Shown: positions 54,320-64,000 of the stretch, one piece after another | Position numbering within the stretch: the stretch's first letter is position 1 | How the letters are laid out: the number at the start of each line of letters is the position of its first letter | Assembly (NCBI RefSeq): GCF_003003995.1 | Contig: NZ_PVWF01000003.1 | Coordinates: forward strand, 1 to 64,000 | Source: Pleurocapsa sp. CCALA 161 | GTDB taxonomy: Bacteria; Cyanobacteriota; Cyanobacteriia; Cyanobacteriales; Xenococcaceae | DNA: 64,000 nt | Reading direction: 5' to 3' | Translations under genes and position numbers: made by a program | Notes under the pieces: generated by a model | What the model was told of the DNA's origin: nothing | The model's input: the letters and a program-made list of their open reading frames with translations, nothing else | The model's database searches: none

Positions 54320-54865
54320 ATGGAAGTTATTCAAACCAAAATTCCCGATGTTTTAATTATTGAACCCAAAGTCTTCGGTGATGAGCGCGGTTTTTTTCTG
54401 GAAAGCTTTAATGAAAAAACTTTTAGAGAGAAAACTGGTGTGACTAATGGTTTTGTCCAAGATAACCATTCTCGTTCTGCTCAAAATGTATTACGAGGTC
54501 TACATTATCAAATCCAAAACCCTCAAGGAAAACTGGTGCGGGTGACGACTGGTTCAGTATATGATGTGGCGCTAGATATCCGTAAGAGTTCACCAACTTT
54601 TGGACAATGGACGGGATGCCTTTTAAGTGAAACTAACTACAGACAACTCTGGGTTCCTCCTGGTTTTGCTCACGGGTTTGTGGTTTTATCAGAAATGGCA
54701 GACTTTTTATATAAGACCACTGATTATTATTCGCCAGAACATGAACGTTCGATTTTGTGGAACGATCCTGCACTTAATATAGACTGGAAAATCGAGGGAG
54801 AACCAGTGTTATCGGTGAAAGATCGCTCTGGCTTACCTTTAGAAAAAGCTGAGGTGTTTGCATGA
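54320..54865 (+). CDS. rfbC: dTDP-4-dehydrorhamnose 3,5-epimerase
   Basis: Third enzyme of dTDP-L-rhamnose synthesis. Cupin fold of 181 residues: EPKVFGDERGFFLESF, FVQDNHSRSAQNVLRGLHYQ (catalytic His), and GFAHGFVVLSEMADFLYKTTDYYSPEHERSI with the Tyr. ATG at 54320. The stop overlaps the start of rfbD by 4 bases, so translation is coupled. First gene of the four-gene rhamnose cluster. Confidence 0.96.
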   Translation: MEVIQTKIPDVLIIEPKVFGDERGFFLESFNEKTFREKTGVTNGFVQDNHSRSAQNVLRGLHYQIQNPQGKLVRVTTGSVYDVALDIRKSSPTFGQWTGCLLSETNYRQLWVPPGFAHGFVVLSEMADFLYKTTDYYSPEHERSILWNDPALNIDWKIEGEPVLSVKDRSGLPLEKAEVFA

Positions 54866-55755
54866 GCAAAATATTGTTAATTGGCATCACAGGACAAATA
54901 GGACAAGAACTACAGCAGACTCTACCAAGCATCGGCGAAGTGATTGGTGTTGGTCGTCAATCACTAGATTTAAGCCAACCTGAACAAATTCAGGAGCGAA
55001 TTGCCGAAATTAAGCCTAATGTAATTGTTAATGCTGCTGCCTATACTGCCGTGGATAAATCGGAAAGCGAATCTGATCTGGCTATGGCAATTAATGCCAC
55101 AGCACCCAAAGCGATCGCCGTTGCCGCTCAAAATATAGGTGCAACGGTACTGCATATTTCCACCGACTATGTATTTAATGGTCACAATCATACTCCCTAT
55201 CAAGAGCGCGATCCCACTGATCCCTTGGGAGTATACGGCAAGTCTAAACTACTGGGGGAAATTGGCGTAAGAGAAAATTGCGATCGCCATTTAATTTTGC
55301 GTACTGCTTGGGTATATGGTTCTAAAGGTCATGGCAACTTTGTTAAAACCATGCTGCGCTTGGGTTCAGAGCGAACAGAGTTAAAGGTAGTCGCCGATCA
55401 GATTGGGAGTCCTAGTTGGTCTTATGATATTGCCCTGGCAATTACTCAGTTACTACCCAAATCTTGGGCAGATGAAAATATTAACGGGATATATCACTTT
55501 ACTAATAGTGGTGTAGCTAGTTGGTACGATTTAGCCCTAGCAACTTTTGACGAAGCTAAACAACTGGGATTTCCTGTAAAAGTTAAACAGGTTATACCCA
55601 TCACTACCGCCGAGTTTCCCACTCCCACTCAACGTCCAGCCTATTCCGTATTAGCCAAAACCAAAATCACGGAAACACTAGGAATTCATCCTCCCTACTG
55701 GCGGGATTCTCTAAGAAAGATGCTTAGTGAATGGAAATCGATTAGTAATTACTAA
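54862..55755 (+). CDS. rfbD: dTDP-4-dehydrorhamnose reductase
   Basis: Last step to dTDP-L-rhamnose. Extended SDR of 297 residues: ILLIGITGQIGQELQQ (cofactor), VNAAAYTAVDKSESE, HISTDYVFNG, and YGKSKLLGE with the YxxxK pair. C-terminal AEFPTPTQRPAYSVL is characteristic. Overlaps rfbC by 4 bases. A dispersed repeat lies shortly after its stop. Confidence 0.96.
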   Translation: MSKILLIGITGQIGQELQQTLPSIGEVIGVGRQSLDLSQPEQIQERIAEIKPNVIVNAAAYTAVDKSESESDLAMAINATAPKAIAVAAQNIGATVLHISTDYVFNGHNHTPYQERDPTDPLGVYGKSKLLGEIGVRENCDRHLILRTAWVYGSKGHGNFVKTMLRLGSERTELKVVADQIGSPSWSYDIALAITQLLPKSWADENINGIYHFTNSGVASWYDLALATFDEAKQLGFPVKVKQVIPITTAEFPTPTQRPAYSVLAKTKITETLGIHPPYWRDSLRKMLSEWKSISNY

Positions 55756-55769
55756 AAGCTAAAAGCTAT

Positions 55770-55790
55770 CCTAAAGGATTCCCTTCGGTC
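55770..55790 (-). repeat. Dispersed repeat, inverted copy of 45005-45028
   Basis: CCTAAAGGATTCCCTTCGGT plus one base is the reverse complement of 45005-45025. It is embedded in AAAAGCTA-type short repeats between rfbD and rfbA. Confidence 0.65.
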
Positions 55791-55850
55791 AAAGCTAAAA
55801 GCTAATACAGTCTCACCCTAAACGAAGCTAGCCAATTACAAGTATTAAAA

Positions 55851-56924
55851 ATGAAAGCAATTATTCTATCTGGTGGGAAAGGTACGAGATTACGTCCCCT
55901 GACTTATACAGGTGCAAAACAATTAGTTCCCGTCGCCAATAAACCGATCCTTTGGTATGGCATTGAGTCAATCGTTGCCGCAGGAATTAGCGAAATCGGC
56001 ATTATCATTAGTCCTGAAACGGGGGGGGAAGTACAGACTAAAACAGGAAATGGCGATCGCTTTGGGGCAAACATTACTTATATTCCCCAAGATAAGCCTT
56101 TAGGACTGGCTCATGCGGTTAAGGTGGCGCAACCCTTTTTAGGGGATTCTCCTTTTGTGATGTATTTAGGAGATAACTTAGTTCAGAGTGAACTCGATTT
56201 ATTTATTGACAAGTTTAAAGCGCAACATTTAGATGCTCTGACCTTACTATGTGAAGTAGAAAACCCCAGTGCCTTTGGGGTGGCGCGGGTAGATGCCAAT
56301 GGAAAAGTTTTAGAGTTAATTGAAAAACCGCAAAATCCGCCGTCTAATTTAGCTTTAGTGGGAGTTTATCTCTTCTCGCCCAAAATTCATCAGGCGATCG
56401 CCAATATCCAGCCATCTCCTAGAGGAGAGTTAGAAATCACCGATGCCATCCAGTATTTAATCGATCAACAAGAGGCAGTAGCTTCTCACAGATTAACAGG
56501 ATGGTGGCTCGATACAGGGAAAAAAGACGACCTGTTAGCAGCCAATCAGATTATTCTGGATACTTGTCTGGAATCTACCCATGAAGGAACGATCGATGAC
56601 CAGAGTAAAATTAGTGGTCGAGTACATGTCGGGCAAAACTCTCAGATCACCAATTCAATGATTCGTGGTCCAGTGACTATTGGTAAAAACTGTAAGATTC
56701 AAAACTGCTTTATCGGTCCTTATAGCAGCATTGCCGATAACACCACCCTAATCGACATTGATATTGAGCATAGCGTAGTTCTTCAAGGAGCAACCTTAGA
56801 AGGAATTAGTTCGCGGATTGTCGATAGTCTGATTGGTGAAAGAGCGCACCTGAAGGTTGCACCTCAACGCCCAAAAGCATTACGGTTTATGATTGGTGAC
56901 GATTCCCAAATAGAATTAACCTAA
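55851..56924 (+). CDS. rfbA: Glucose-1-phosphate thymidylyltransferase, long StrD/RmlA-like form
   Basis: Makes dTDP-glucose, the first step of rhamnose synthesis. [29 protein letters not shown] is the nucleotidyltransferase signature, with Lys of PVANKPI. The C-terminal ~120 residues have left-handed beta-helix hexapeptides ([25 protein letters not shown]). At 357 residues it is the long form, typical of antibiotic-sugar and cyanobacterial pathways, rather than the ~290-residue RmlA. It starts 95 bases after rfbD. Confidence 0.94.
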   Translation: MKAIILSGGKGTRLRPLTYTGAKQLVPVANKPILWYGIESIVAAGISEIGIIISPETGGEVQTKTGNGDRFGANITYIPQDKPLGLAHAVKVAQPFLGDSPFVMYLGDNLVQSELDLFIDKFKAQHLDALTLLCEVENPSAFGVARVDANGKVLELIEKPQNPPSNLALVGVYLFSPKIHQAIANIQPSPRGELEITDAIQYLIDQQEAVASHRLTGWWLDTGKKDDLLAANQIILDTCLESTHEGTIDDQSKISGRVHVGQNSQITNSMIRGPVTIGKNCKIQNCFIGPYSSIADNTTLIDIDIEHSVVLQGATLEGISSRIVDSLIGERAHLKVAPQRPKALRFMIGDDSQIELT

Positions 56925-56988
56925 TACATCTCAGCTAAAAACGAGATCACTATCAATTCATGCTTCAAATCAGCAAAGCCTAAAATAT

Positions 56989-58071
56989 ATGCAGCAAGAT
57001 AATCATCAAATACCCCGAAATCTTCTCATTACAGGAGGTGCAGGGTTTATTGGTTCTAACTTTGTTTATCATTGGAGTAAAAGTTATCCCAAGGATCGCC
57101 TGGTGGTATTGGATGCTTTGACTTATGCAGGCAATAGAAATACTCTAGTAAATTTAGAAAATAATCCTCAGTTTAAATTTGTCCAGGGAGATATCTGCGA
57201 TCGCACTTTGATCGACAATCTTTTAGAATCAGACAATATTGATACCGTCGCCCACTTTGCTGCTGAGTCTCATGTCGACCGTTCTATATTAGGGCCTGGG
57301 GCATTTGTGCAGACTAACGTGGTGGGAACTTTTACCCTCTTAGAAGCCTTTCGCCAACGCTGGAATCAAAGAGAGCAACCTCAAAGCCATCGCTTTCTGC
57401 ACGTTTCCACTGATGAAGTTTATGGCAGTCTACAAGCAGATGATCCCGCCTTTACCGAAACTACGCCCTATACCCCCAATAGTCCCTATTCAGCCTCCAA
57501 AGCGGGAAGTGATCATCTAGCGCGGGCATATTTTCATACTTACGGTATGCCCACCATAATTACCAACTGTTCCAACAACTATGGCCCGTTCCATTTTCCT
57601 GAAAAGTTAATTCCTTTGACCTGTATTAATATCCTGCTAGGAAAACCTCTACCAGTATATGGTGATGGACAAAACATTCGGGACTGGCTTTATGTAGAAG
57701 ATCACTGTCGAGCATTAGACGTGGTGATTAATCGTGGTACGCCAGGAGAAACTTATAATGTGGGGGGAAATAACGAGGTGAAAAACCTCGATCTGGTGCA
57801 ACAACTGTGTGAATTGATGGATGAGCTTGCGCCCAATCTCCCTGTACGTCCTTCAAAAGAACTAATTACCTTTGTAAAAGACCGCGCAGGACACGATCGC
57901 CGTTATGCGATCGACGCTAGCAAAATCAAGCGAGAATTAGGCTGGAGTCCCCAAGAAACCGTTGAGGGAGGTTTACGACGCACCGTAGAATGGTATTTAG
58001 CTAACCAAGATTGGTGGCAGCCTTTACTTAGTGATGAGTATAAAAATTACTACGACCAAGTGTATGCCTAA
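56989..58071 (+). CDS. rfbB: dTDP-glucose 4,6-dehydratase
   Basis: Second step of dTDP-rhamnose synthesis. Extended SDR of 360 residues: [17 protein letters not shown] (NAD), [24 protein letters not shown] with the catalytic Thr/Asp/Glu, and [20 protein letters not shown] (YxxxK). [10 protein letters not shown] and [12 protein letters not shown] are family-typical. ATG at 56989, 64 bases after rfbA. The four rfb genes give a complete pathway from glucose-1-phosphate. Confidence 0.96.
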   Translation: MQQDNHQIPRNLLITGGAGFIGSNFVYHWSKSYPKDRLVVLDALTYAGNRNTLVNLENNPQFKFVQGDICDRTLIDNLLESDNIDTVAHFAAESHVDRSILGPGAFVQTNVVGTFTLLEAFRQRWNQREQPQSHRFLHVSTDEVYGSLQADDPAFTETTPYTPNSPYSASKAGSDHLARAYFHTYGMPTIITNCSNNYGPFHFPEKLIPLTCINILLGKPLPVYGDGQNIRDWLYVEDHCRALDVVINRGTPGETYNVGGNNEVKNLDLVQQLCELMDELAPNLPVRPSKELITFVKDRAGHDRRYAIDASKIKRELGWSPQETVEGGLRRTVEWYLANQDWWQPLLSDEYKNYYDQVYA

Positions 58072-58146
58072 ATAGCTATGATGCAAAGGACGGGAGGGTA
58101 ATCCTTTAGGGCTCCCCCTGTTAACAGAGTAAGAATAGTCAATAAG

Positions 58147-59652
58147 ATGGCAATGTCAGACAAAAAAAAGATTGTAGTCATAGGTGCGGGATGGGCAGGT
58201 TTAGGCGCAACCCATCATTTAGCCCAACAGGGATATGATGTTACCTTGCTAGAAGCCGCACCCTATCCTGGTGGTTTGGTTGCAGGTTGGAAAACCCCAG
58301 GAGGCAGATCCGTTGAAGGTGGCATTCATGGTTTTTGGTATCCCTACTGCAATATTTTCAGCCTCGTTAAACAACTCAATCTCGATCCCTTTACCCGTTT
58401 TACTCGTTCGTCTCAGTATTCTCCTGCTGGTTTGGAAGTAGAGTCGCCCATCTTTCAGGATCGCCCCCGTTTACCCTCTCCACTAGGTACTTTTATCTAT
58501 ACTCGCTTTCAACGTCTACCATTGAGCGATCGCCTTTCTGCTTTACCCTTGCTATATGCAGTGGTAGACTTTGATAATTCTGATGAGGCCTGGCAACGCT
58601 ACGATAAAGTCACTGCCAGAGAATTATTTAAACAGTTTGGGGTTTCGGCAAGACTATATCAAGAATCTTTTGAACCTATGCTGTTAGTGGGTTTATTTGC
58701 CCCAGGAGAACAGTGTTCCGCTGCTGCTGCTTTGGGAATGCTCTATTACTTTATCCTGGCTCATCAACCAGATTTTGACGTGGTTTGGTGTCGGGGAACA
58801 GTGGGGGACAAGATTTTTAAACCCTGGATTGATCGAATAGAAAAAGCAGGGGGCAAAGTTTTAACCAATCAACGAGTTAGCGATATTGTCATTGATGATA
58901 GAGGTCAAGCTACTGGCGTGATCTGCGGTGAAGAATTCTTTGCTGCTGATGCGGTTATATCTGGTGTTAGTGTCAGTGGCATCAAGAAAATAGTTGCCAG
59001 TAGTAGTAAGTTAAATAGTTATGCTCAATTTCGCAACTTGGCTAATCTTAAAGGTATTGATGTCTTAGCTACTCGCCTCTGGTTTGACCGCAAAATTAAT
59101 ATCCCTCTTCCTTCTAATGCCTGTTTTGGCTTTGATCCCACTACTGGGTGGACATTCTTCGATCTCAACGATCTCCATGACGAGTATCAAAATGAACCCA
59201 ATACCGTAGTCGAAGCAGATTTCTATCACGCCAATCAACTTTTACCCATGAGCGATGCCCAAATTATTGCTAAGGTACAGCAAGATCTAGCCACCTGTCT
59301 TCCCGCTTTTGCTGAAGCCCAAGTAATAGACAGCAGCGTCATTCGCGTCAAAGAAGGAGTAACTCACTTCTTCCCTGGTAGTTATCAAAATTTACTCCAG
59401 GCTCAAACTGATATTCCCAATTTATTTATGAGTGGGGATTGGATTGTCACCCAACACGGTTCTTGGTCACAAGAGAAGGCTTATGTCACTGGTTTAGAAG
59501 CAGCTAACTTAGTTGTGAAGAGATTTGGTATAGGTGCAGAAGCGAAGATCATTCCGATTGAACCCGATGAACCTCATATCCAGTTTGCCCGAAGTGTGAA
59601 TAAAGCAATGCGGGATCTAACTAAGGTTTTTCCTGGTTACTGGTTGCCTTAA
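58147..59652 (+). CDS. FAD-dependent oxidoreductase, carotenoid-desaturase-like
   Basis: 501-residue amine-oxidase/phytoene-desaturase superfamily protein. N-terminal dinucleotide fold KIVVIGAGWAGLGATHHLAQQGYDVTLLEA and PGGLVAGWKTPGGRSVEGGIHGFWYPYCN. C-terminal FAD motif around LFMSGDWIVTQHGSWSQEKAYVTGLEAANLV. The closest named family by eye is zeta-carotene desaturase-like, but cyanobacteria have several paralogues with other or unknown roles. So the substrate stays open. It lies 75 bases after rfbB with the same direction. Confidence 0.85.
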   Translation: MAMSDKKKIVVIGAGWAGLGATHHLAQQGYDVTLLEAAPYPGGLVAGWKTPGGRSVEGGIHGFWYPYCNIFSLVKQLNLDPFTRFTRSSQYSPAGLEVESPIFQDRPRLPSPLGTFIYTRFQRLPLSDRLSALPLLYAVVDFDNSDEAWQRYDKVTARELFKQFGVSARLYQESFEPMLLVGLFAPGEQCSAAAALGMLYYFILAHQPDFDVVWCRGTVGDKIFKPWIDRIEKAGGKVLTNQRVSDIVIDDRGQATGVICGEEFFAADAVISGVSVSGIKKIVASSSKLNSYAQFRNLANLKGIDVLATRLWFDRKINIPLPSNACFGFDPTTGWTFFDLNDLHDEYQNEPNTVVEADFYHANQLLPMSDAQIIAKVQQDLATCLPAFAEAQVIDSSVIRVKEGVTHFFPGSYQNLLQAQTDIPNLFMSGDWIVTQHGSWSQEKAYVTGLEAANLVVKRFGIGAEAKIIPIEPDEPHIQFARSVNKAMRDLTKVFPGYWLP

Positions 59653-59670
59653 ATAACATTAGTTTGGGTT

Positions 59671-59694
59671 GAACATTAATCGGTGGAGGTAGCT
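59671..59694. repeat. 24-bp dispersed repeat
   Basis: Second copy of the sequence at 41009-41032 (2 differences), again just after a gene. A GTAGCAAG/CTTGCTAC inverted pair follows at 59723-59746. Confidence 0.5.
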
Positions 59695-59918
59695 CTAAGC
59701 TTTCACAAGTAGTAGGTAGCAAGTAGCAAGTTTTACCTCTTGCTACGACTTTATGAAAATAATAAGGTTGCAAAAAGCTTGATTTATGGGGCTTTAAGCA
59801 ATTAACTACAGACTATAAATCAAGAAACAATTAATTTAAGTTGTCAATTGGCTAATTCAATGTTAAGTTCTGCGATTAGTTGCACCCATAAGTTAATTTC
59901 TTCTCACCCGATTTGAAA

Positions 59919-62900
59919 ATGCTCCAAGTAGACGAGGCTCAAGCTTGTTTAGAACAAGCACAACAATACTGGCAGTCTAAGCAATGGCAGAAAACTATTC
60001 AAGCCTGCGCTCAAGCTCTTGTTTTAAATCAACATTCCTCTCTGGCTCATAAGCTGATGGGAGACGCTCTGCAACGAACTGATCAAGCAAAAGAAGCGAT
60101 TGGCTATTATGAAGAAGCGATTAAGCTTCAGCCTAATTTTGTGGAAGTTTATGCCAACTTGGGAACTCTCTACGTTTGTCAACAAAATTATCAGCTAGGG
60201 ATCAACTATTATCAACAGGCTCTCAAGATCGACCCCAATTTAACTGCGGTCAAGAAGCATTTGGCTAGAGCCAGATTGTTATCAAAGCAACATATTTCTC
60301 AAAATGACCAAATCTCACCCCAAGTTGATTTAATAGATAATTATTTAAAACAAGGGCGGAATTTACAACAGCAGGGAGAGTTTAAAGCTGCTCTAGAACA
60401 ATATTTGACAGCAGCTAAACTTAAACCTCAACGGGTCGAAACCTATAAGGAAATTCTCAAGCTCTGTGAATGCTTAGGATTATGGTCGGAGGCAGCTAAA
60501 TATTGTCGTCTTATTTTAAAGTTGACCAACGGTACTAATAATATTCAAGCAGTCGATCTGCGATCGCTAAATTCTCCACCAGCTTCAGACTTGAGTGCGA
60601 TCCCTGTTAAAAAAGCTTCTGGTGACTCACCGCAGTCTCATGAATTATTACAGGGTAAACGTTTTGCCAGTCAAGGTCAGCACGAGTCGGCTATTGCCTG
60701 CTATCGTCGAGCAATTAAGCAACAGCCTCAGTTAATTGAGGCTTATCTGGCTTTGAGCGAGTTATTAATCCAATCAGGTCAGCTAAAAGCGGCAATTTCC
60801 TGCTATCTATTAGGTTTAAAACAGCAACAGCATCCTCAACTATATTTTGCCTTGGGTAATATTTATCAAGGGATACAGCAGTGGTCACGGGCTGTCTTAT
60901 GCTATCAAAAAACAGTTCAATATGATCCTCAGCATGTCCAAGCCCATCATGAACTAGGAGAAGTACTAAGCCAGCAAAAACAATGGTCAGATGCGGTTAA
61001 GGCTTATAGTCAGGCGATCGCTTTGAAAACTAAAGTTTCTTGGTCATACAATAATCTTGGCTATGCTTTGATTCAGTTAGCTAGATGGTCAGAAGCGATT
61101 CCTGCATATCGACAGGCAATCAAACTTAATCCTGATTTTCCCTGGTCGTATTATAATTTGGCTGAAGCCTATAGCAAGTTAGGTCAATGGGGCAAAGCAA
61201 TTGCTGCATACCAACAGGCAGTTGAACTTCAAGCGGATTTGCCCCAAGTACAGCAAAAGTTAGGGGAGGCTCTTTATCGTCGTAGTGAGCAAGATCGTCA
61301 GCAAGCCTTAGATTATTTTCTCCTAGCTATCCAACAAGATCCCCATAATCCTGATGTTTATCATCAAGCTTTGGCGATCGATAATCGCAACGTAGCTTTA
61401 TATCTTAAGTTAGGAGATATTTTGGCAGAGTCGGATAAACCAGATCAGGCTCTAGTTACCTATCAAATGGCACTTCAGGTACAGCCCAAAAATATCGATG
61501 TTTTGAGCAGAATTCAGCAATATCAGGGAAGTTTTGCTTTATCTAAAGCAATTACCCCCATTGTTCCCGACCCAATCGACTGTGTTGCCTTCGCTGCTGA
61601 GTTACAGCAATTTTTACCTCACAGCAAAACTCCAGAAGTATCGATTATTATTCCTGTTTATAATCAGTTAGATTACACTCTTAGATGTCTCAAGGCGATC
61701 GCTTCCAACTTTGATCGATCTATTCCTGTCGAAATTATTGTGGTTAACGACTGTTCGACGGATCAAACTGAGTCAATCATCTCATCCCTGAAGGGGGTTA
61801 ATTTAATCAATCAACCAGCCAATCAAGGCTTTATTTGTTCCTGTAACCAGGGGGCAGCGATCGCCAAAGGTAAATATCTTTATTTTCTCAACAACGATAC
61901 GCAAATTAGGGCGAACTGTATTGCCAGTTTGGTTCAAGTTTTGGCGGAAAACGATTCAGTTGGGGCGGTAGGTTCTAAGTTGATTTATCCTCAAGGAATT
62001 CTTCAAGAAGCGGGAGGAATTGTCTGGCAAGATGCTTCAGCCTGGAACTATGGCAGACAGGACAATTCTTATGCCCCTGAATATAATTATCTGCGCCCTG
62101 TAGACTATTGTTCAGGAGCAAGTTTAATGGTTAAAAAAGAGGTTTTTGAGCGCTTGACAGGTTTTGAAACCAAGTTTGCTCCTGCTTATTATGAAGATAC
62201 CGATCTGTGTTTTGCAATTCGCCATCAGTTAGGTATGAAGGTGATGTATCAACCGAAGTCTGAAGTAATTCACTATGAGGGAATTACTTCGGGAACTTCA
62301 ATTACTAGCGGCACTAAAAAACATCAGGCAGTTAATGCCATCAAGTTTAAACAGAAGTGGCAAGCTAATTTAAGCCAGGATCATTATTTATCGAGTACGG
62401 AAACAGATCATGTTGCTCTAGCTGCCAGAAAGCATCTTGGCTACCAGACTATCTTGGTGATTGATAGCTATATGCCTAGCTATGATCGCGAATCTGGTTC
62501 GCGCAGGTTATTTGAACTGTTGAAAATCTTGAAGGAGTTAAACTATCATGTTATCTTCGCTGCGGATAACGGATTTAAGGAAGAACCTTATACTTCTATT
62601 TTACAGAACCTACAGATTGAGGTTTTATATACTCAATCAGGCTACGGTAAGGGAATTCAAGAGCAAATTGAGTCTCGCCTGAATTTAATCGACCTAGCCT
62701 GGATCTGTCGTCCTGAACTGAATCAAAAATATGCTGCGCTCATTCGCCAGAAATCCTCAATAAAGCTGATTTACGATACGATCGATCTCCATTATTTACG
62801 ACTAAAAAGAGCCTGGGAAATTAATCCCACCCACTGCACTAAAGAACAATGGGTTGAAATGCAAGGACAAGAATTAAAAATGGCTCATTTGGCAGATCTA

Positions 62901-63542
62901 ACAATTACGGTAACAGCCACAGAACAAAAGATCCTGGAAATGCAAGGTGTCGATGAAGTTGCCGTAATCCCGAATATTCATCTTGCCTATGATGGCGATC
63001 TTGCCGATTTTGATCGACGTGAAGGAATTTTATTTATCGGTAGCTACAATCATTTGCCTAATGTGGATGCGGTGCTATGGCTTTGCCAAGAAATCATGCC
63101 TCTGGTATGGAAAATTAACCCTGAGATTAAAGTAACGTTGCTGGGTAATAACCCTAGCGCTGAAGTTTTGGCTTTAGCAAGCGATCTCATTATTGTCCCT
63201 GGCTATATTGATGATGTTAGTCCTTATTTTTTGAGTCATAAACTGTCTGTCTCTCCCCTCAGATATGGCGCAGGGATGAAGGGTAAAATCGGTCAAAGTT
63301 TGGAATACAGTTTGCCCATAGTTTCTACTCAAATTGGCACAGAAGGGATGAATCTCGTTCCCGAACAACATGTTTTAGAAGCAGATAATTCTTTTAACTT
63401 TGCTCAACAAATTCTCCGTCTTTATACAGATAAGTCTCTTTGGAATTTAATCTCTAGCAATTCTCATCAAGCGATCGCTTCTTATACTCCTAATCTAATT
63501 AAGGAAAAGTTAAGGCAATTATTGAAATTTTCTCCAACCTAA
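59919..63542 (+). CDS. TPR protein with GT2 and GT4-like glycosyltransferase domains
   Basis: About 1,207 residues. Residues ~1-545 hold at least ten tetratricopeptide repeats (34-residue units such as AIGYYEEAIKLQPNFVEVYANLG). Residues ~575-800 form a GT2 GT-A domain with VSIIIPVYNQLDYTLRC, VVNDCSTDQTES and FLNNDTQIR (DxD-like NDT), then YYEDTDLCFAIRHQLG. Residues ~845-1200 resemble a GT4/GT-B C-terminal half (FIGSYNHLPNVDAVLWLCQEI, RYGAGMKGKIGQSLEYSLPIVST). Likely assembles a surface glycan, consistent with the adjacent rhamnose genes. TTG 59913 is also in frame; ATG 59919 preferred. Confidence 0.9.
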   Translation: MLQVDEAQACLEQAQQYWQSKQWQKTIQACAQALVLNQHSSLAHKLMGDALQRTDQAKEAIGYYEEAIKLQPNFVEVYANLGTLYVCQQNYQLGINYYQQALKIDPNLTAVKKHLARARLLSKQHISQNDQISPQVDLIDNYLKQGRNLQQQGEFKAALEQYLTAAKLKPQRVETYKEILKLCECLGLWSEAAKYCRLILKLTNGTNNIQAVDLRSLNSPPASDLSAIPVKKASGDSPQSHELLQGKRFASQGQHESAIACYRRAIKQQPQLIEAYLALSELLIQSGQLKAAISCYLLGLKQQQHPQLYFALGNIYQGIQQWSRAVLCYQKTVQYDPQHVQAHHELGEVLSQQKQWSDAVKAYSQAIALKTKVSWSYNNLGYALIQLARWSEAIPAYRQAIKLNPDFPWSYYNLAEAYSKLGQWGKAIAAYQQAVELQADLPQVQQKLGEALYRRSEQDRQQALDYFLLAIQQDPHNPDVYHQALAIDNRNVALYLKLGDILAESDKPDQALVTYQMALQVQPKNIDVLSRIQQYQGSFALSKAITPIVPDPIDCVAFAAELQQFLPHSKTPEVSIIIPVYNQLDYTLRCLKAIASNFDRSIPVEIIVVNDCSTDQTESIISSLKGVNLINQPANQGFICSCNQGAAIAKGKYLYFLNNDTQIRANCIASLVQVLAENDSVGAVGSKLIYPQGILQEAGGIVWQDASAWNYGRQDNSYAPEYNYLRPVDYCSGASLMVKKEVFERLTGFETKFAPAYYEDTDLCFAIRHQLGMKVMYQPKSEVIHYEGITSGTSITSGTKKHQAVNAIKFKQKWQANLSQDHYLSSTETDHVALAARKHLGYQTILVIDSYMPSYDRESGSRRLFELLKILKELNYHVIFAADNGFKEEPYTSILQNLQIEVLYTQSGYGKGIQEQIESRLNLIDLAWICRPELNQKYAALIRQKSSIKLIYDTIDLHYLRLKRAWEINPTHCTKEQWVEMQGQELKMAHLADLTITVTATEQKILEMQGVDEVAVIPNIHLAYDGDLADFDRREGILFIGSYNHLPNVDAVLWLCQEIMPLVWKINPEIKVTLLGNNPSAEVLALASDLIIVPGYIDDVSPYFLSHKLSVSPLRYGAGMKGKIGQSLEYSLPIVSTQIGTEGMNLVPEQHVLEADNSFNFAQQILRLYTDKSLWNLISSNSHQAIASYTPNLIKEKLRQLLKFSPT

Positions 63543-63891
63543 AAAGTATCAGCGGATAAATTAGCCAACTATGTTTTATTTATCCGTTAAAACTATTAAA
63601 TATATTTAATTATTTTTTCATGAGCAAATGCTAACAATTGACAGTTATACTTAAAAGAAAATAATGATTTATCCGTAATTACACTAATGTTTTTTATATT
63701 TGAATAGTGCTATTTTTATGTAGAAATTAACTAGTAAATAATATGTATTGATTTAAGATAATTAAGCAAAATTGTTAACTTAAAAAAATACATAACCTAT
63801 TTTTAGCAATAGCTAAAATAAATTTTTTCAGAAATAGTTCTCGCCAAAATCCACTGTTGATTCATTCACTTGTGTACCATAATTTATTTCG
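63543..63891. other. AT-rich intergenic region before the last gene
   Basis: CGGATAAA (63553-63560) and TTTATCCG (63579-63586) form a possible terminator stem just after the TPR-glycosyltransferase stop, without a strong T-tract. The remainder is very AT-rich and shows no gene. Confidence 0.4.
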
Positions 63892-64000
63892 ATGACTACC
63901 AAAACACAAAGCCAAAATATTGAGAATCAAATTGAAGAGCTACATACTCAAGCAGTCACTAAGCATAAGCAGAATCAGTTAGGAGATGCGCTTAATCTCT
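63892..64000 (+). CDS. N-terminal fragment of a protein, probably TPR-containing (cut by window edge)
   Basis: Opens with ATG at 63892 and stays open to the window end, 36 codons. The segment QIEELHTQAVTKHKQNQLGDAL looks like the first helix of a TPR repeat, as at the start of the upstream gene. Probably another surface-glycan protein, but only the N-terminus is seen. Confidence 0.55.
   Translation, partial: MTTKTQSQNIENQIEELHTQAVTKHKQNQLGDALNL

Overview
The window is chromosomal DNA from a cyanobacterium. Photosystem I subunit PsaK, an NblS/Hik33-type histidine kinase next to purD, and the families Ycf51, DUF1823 and DUF1400 all point there, as does the very frequent HIP1 octamer GCGATCGC. 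The DNA is AT-rich with long spacers full of short dispersed repeats, which fits a low-GC unicellular or baeocyte-forming lineage (Pleurocapsales/Chroococcales-like). The order is a guess. I saw no rRNA, tRNA or CRISPR array.

Layout. 0.1-6.2 kb: hemC, an 11-residue-repeat lipoprotein, Ycf51, a glycerol-dehydrogenase-like enzyme, an alpha/beta hydrolase, infC and a small-molecule kinase. 6.5-10.9 kb: a tightly overlapping minus-strand Mrp-type Na+/H+ antiporter operon. 11.2-15.4 kb: a TetR-type regulator divergent from a Rieske oxygenase, an XRE/ImmA-IrrE pair and a one-pass membrane protein. 15.9-21.4 kb: chorismate lyase, coaX, a PBP4-type peptidase and a GT2 glycosyltransferase. 21.5-23.6 kb: a solitary reverse transcriptase with a C-terminal HEPN-type motif, probably an AbiA-like anti-phage protein, whose real N-terminus lies about 100 codons upstream of the first conventional start codon. 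23.7-43.3 kb: mostly housekeeping genes (quinone reductase, Uma2, ftsY, SpoIIE-type phosphatase, argH, Nudix, argF, psaK, trpF, purD, nblS, HPP protein, fmt, Mrp/NBP35). 43.6-46.7 kb: a nitrogenase-associated-domain protein, an SDR, and an Old Yellow Enzyme divergent from an HxlR regulator. 46.7-50.3 kb: an insertion zone with a Uma2 gene and a two-gene restriction-modification unit, bordered by partial duplications of the flanking HxlR and alpha-mannosidase genes. 50.5-64 kb: GH38 alpha-mannosidase, the dTDP-L-rhamnose cluster rfbC-rfbD-rfbA-rfbB, a desaturase-like flavoprotein and a 1,200-residue TPR protein with two glycosyltransferase modules. The last gene is cut by the window edge.

How parts work together. 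The right end looks like a surface-polysaccharide region: dTDP-rhamnose is made by four adjacent genes, and a large TPR-glycosyltransferase follows. Two regulator/oxidoreductase pairs are divergent (TetR/Rieske and HxlR/OYE), and both intergenic regions carry dyads that could be operators. Foreign or mobile elements are the RT gene, the restriction-modification unit, the two Uma2 genes and at least two families of small TATAG-ended repeats. One of these repeats supplies the start codon of a Uma2 gene.
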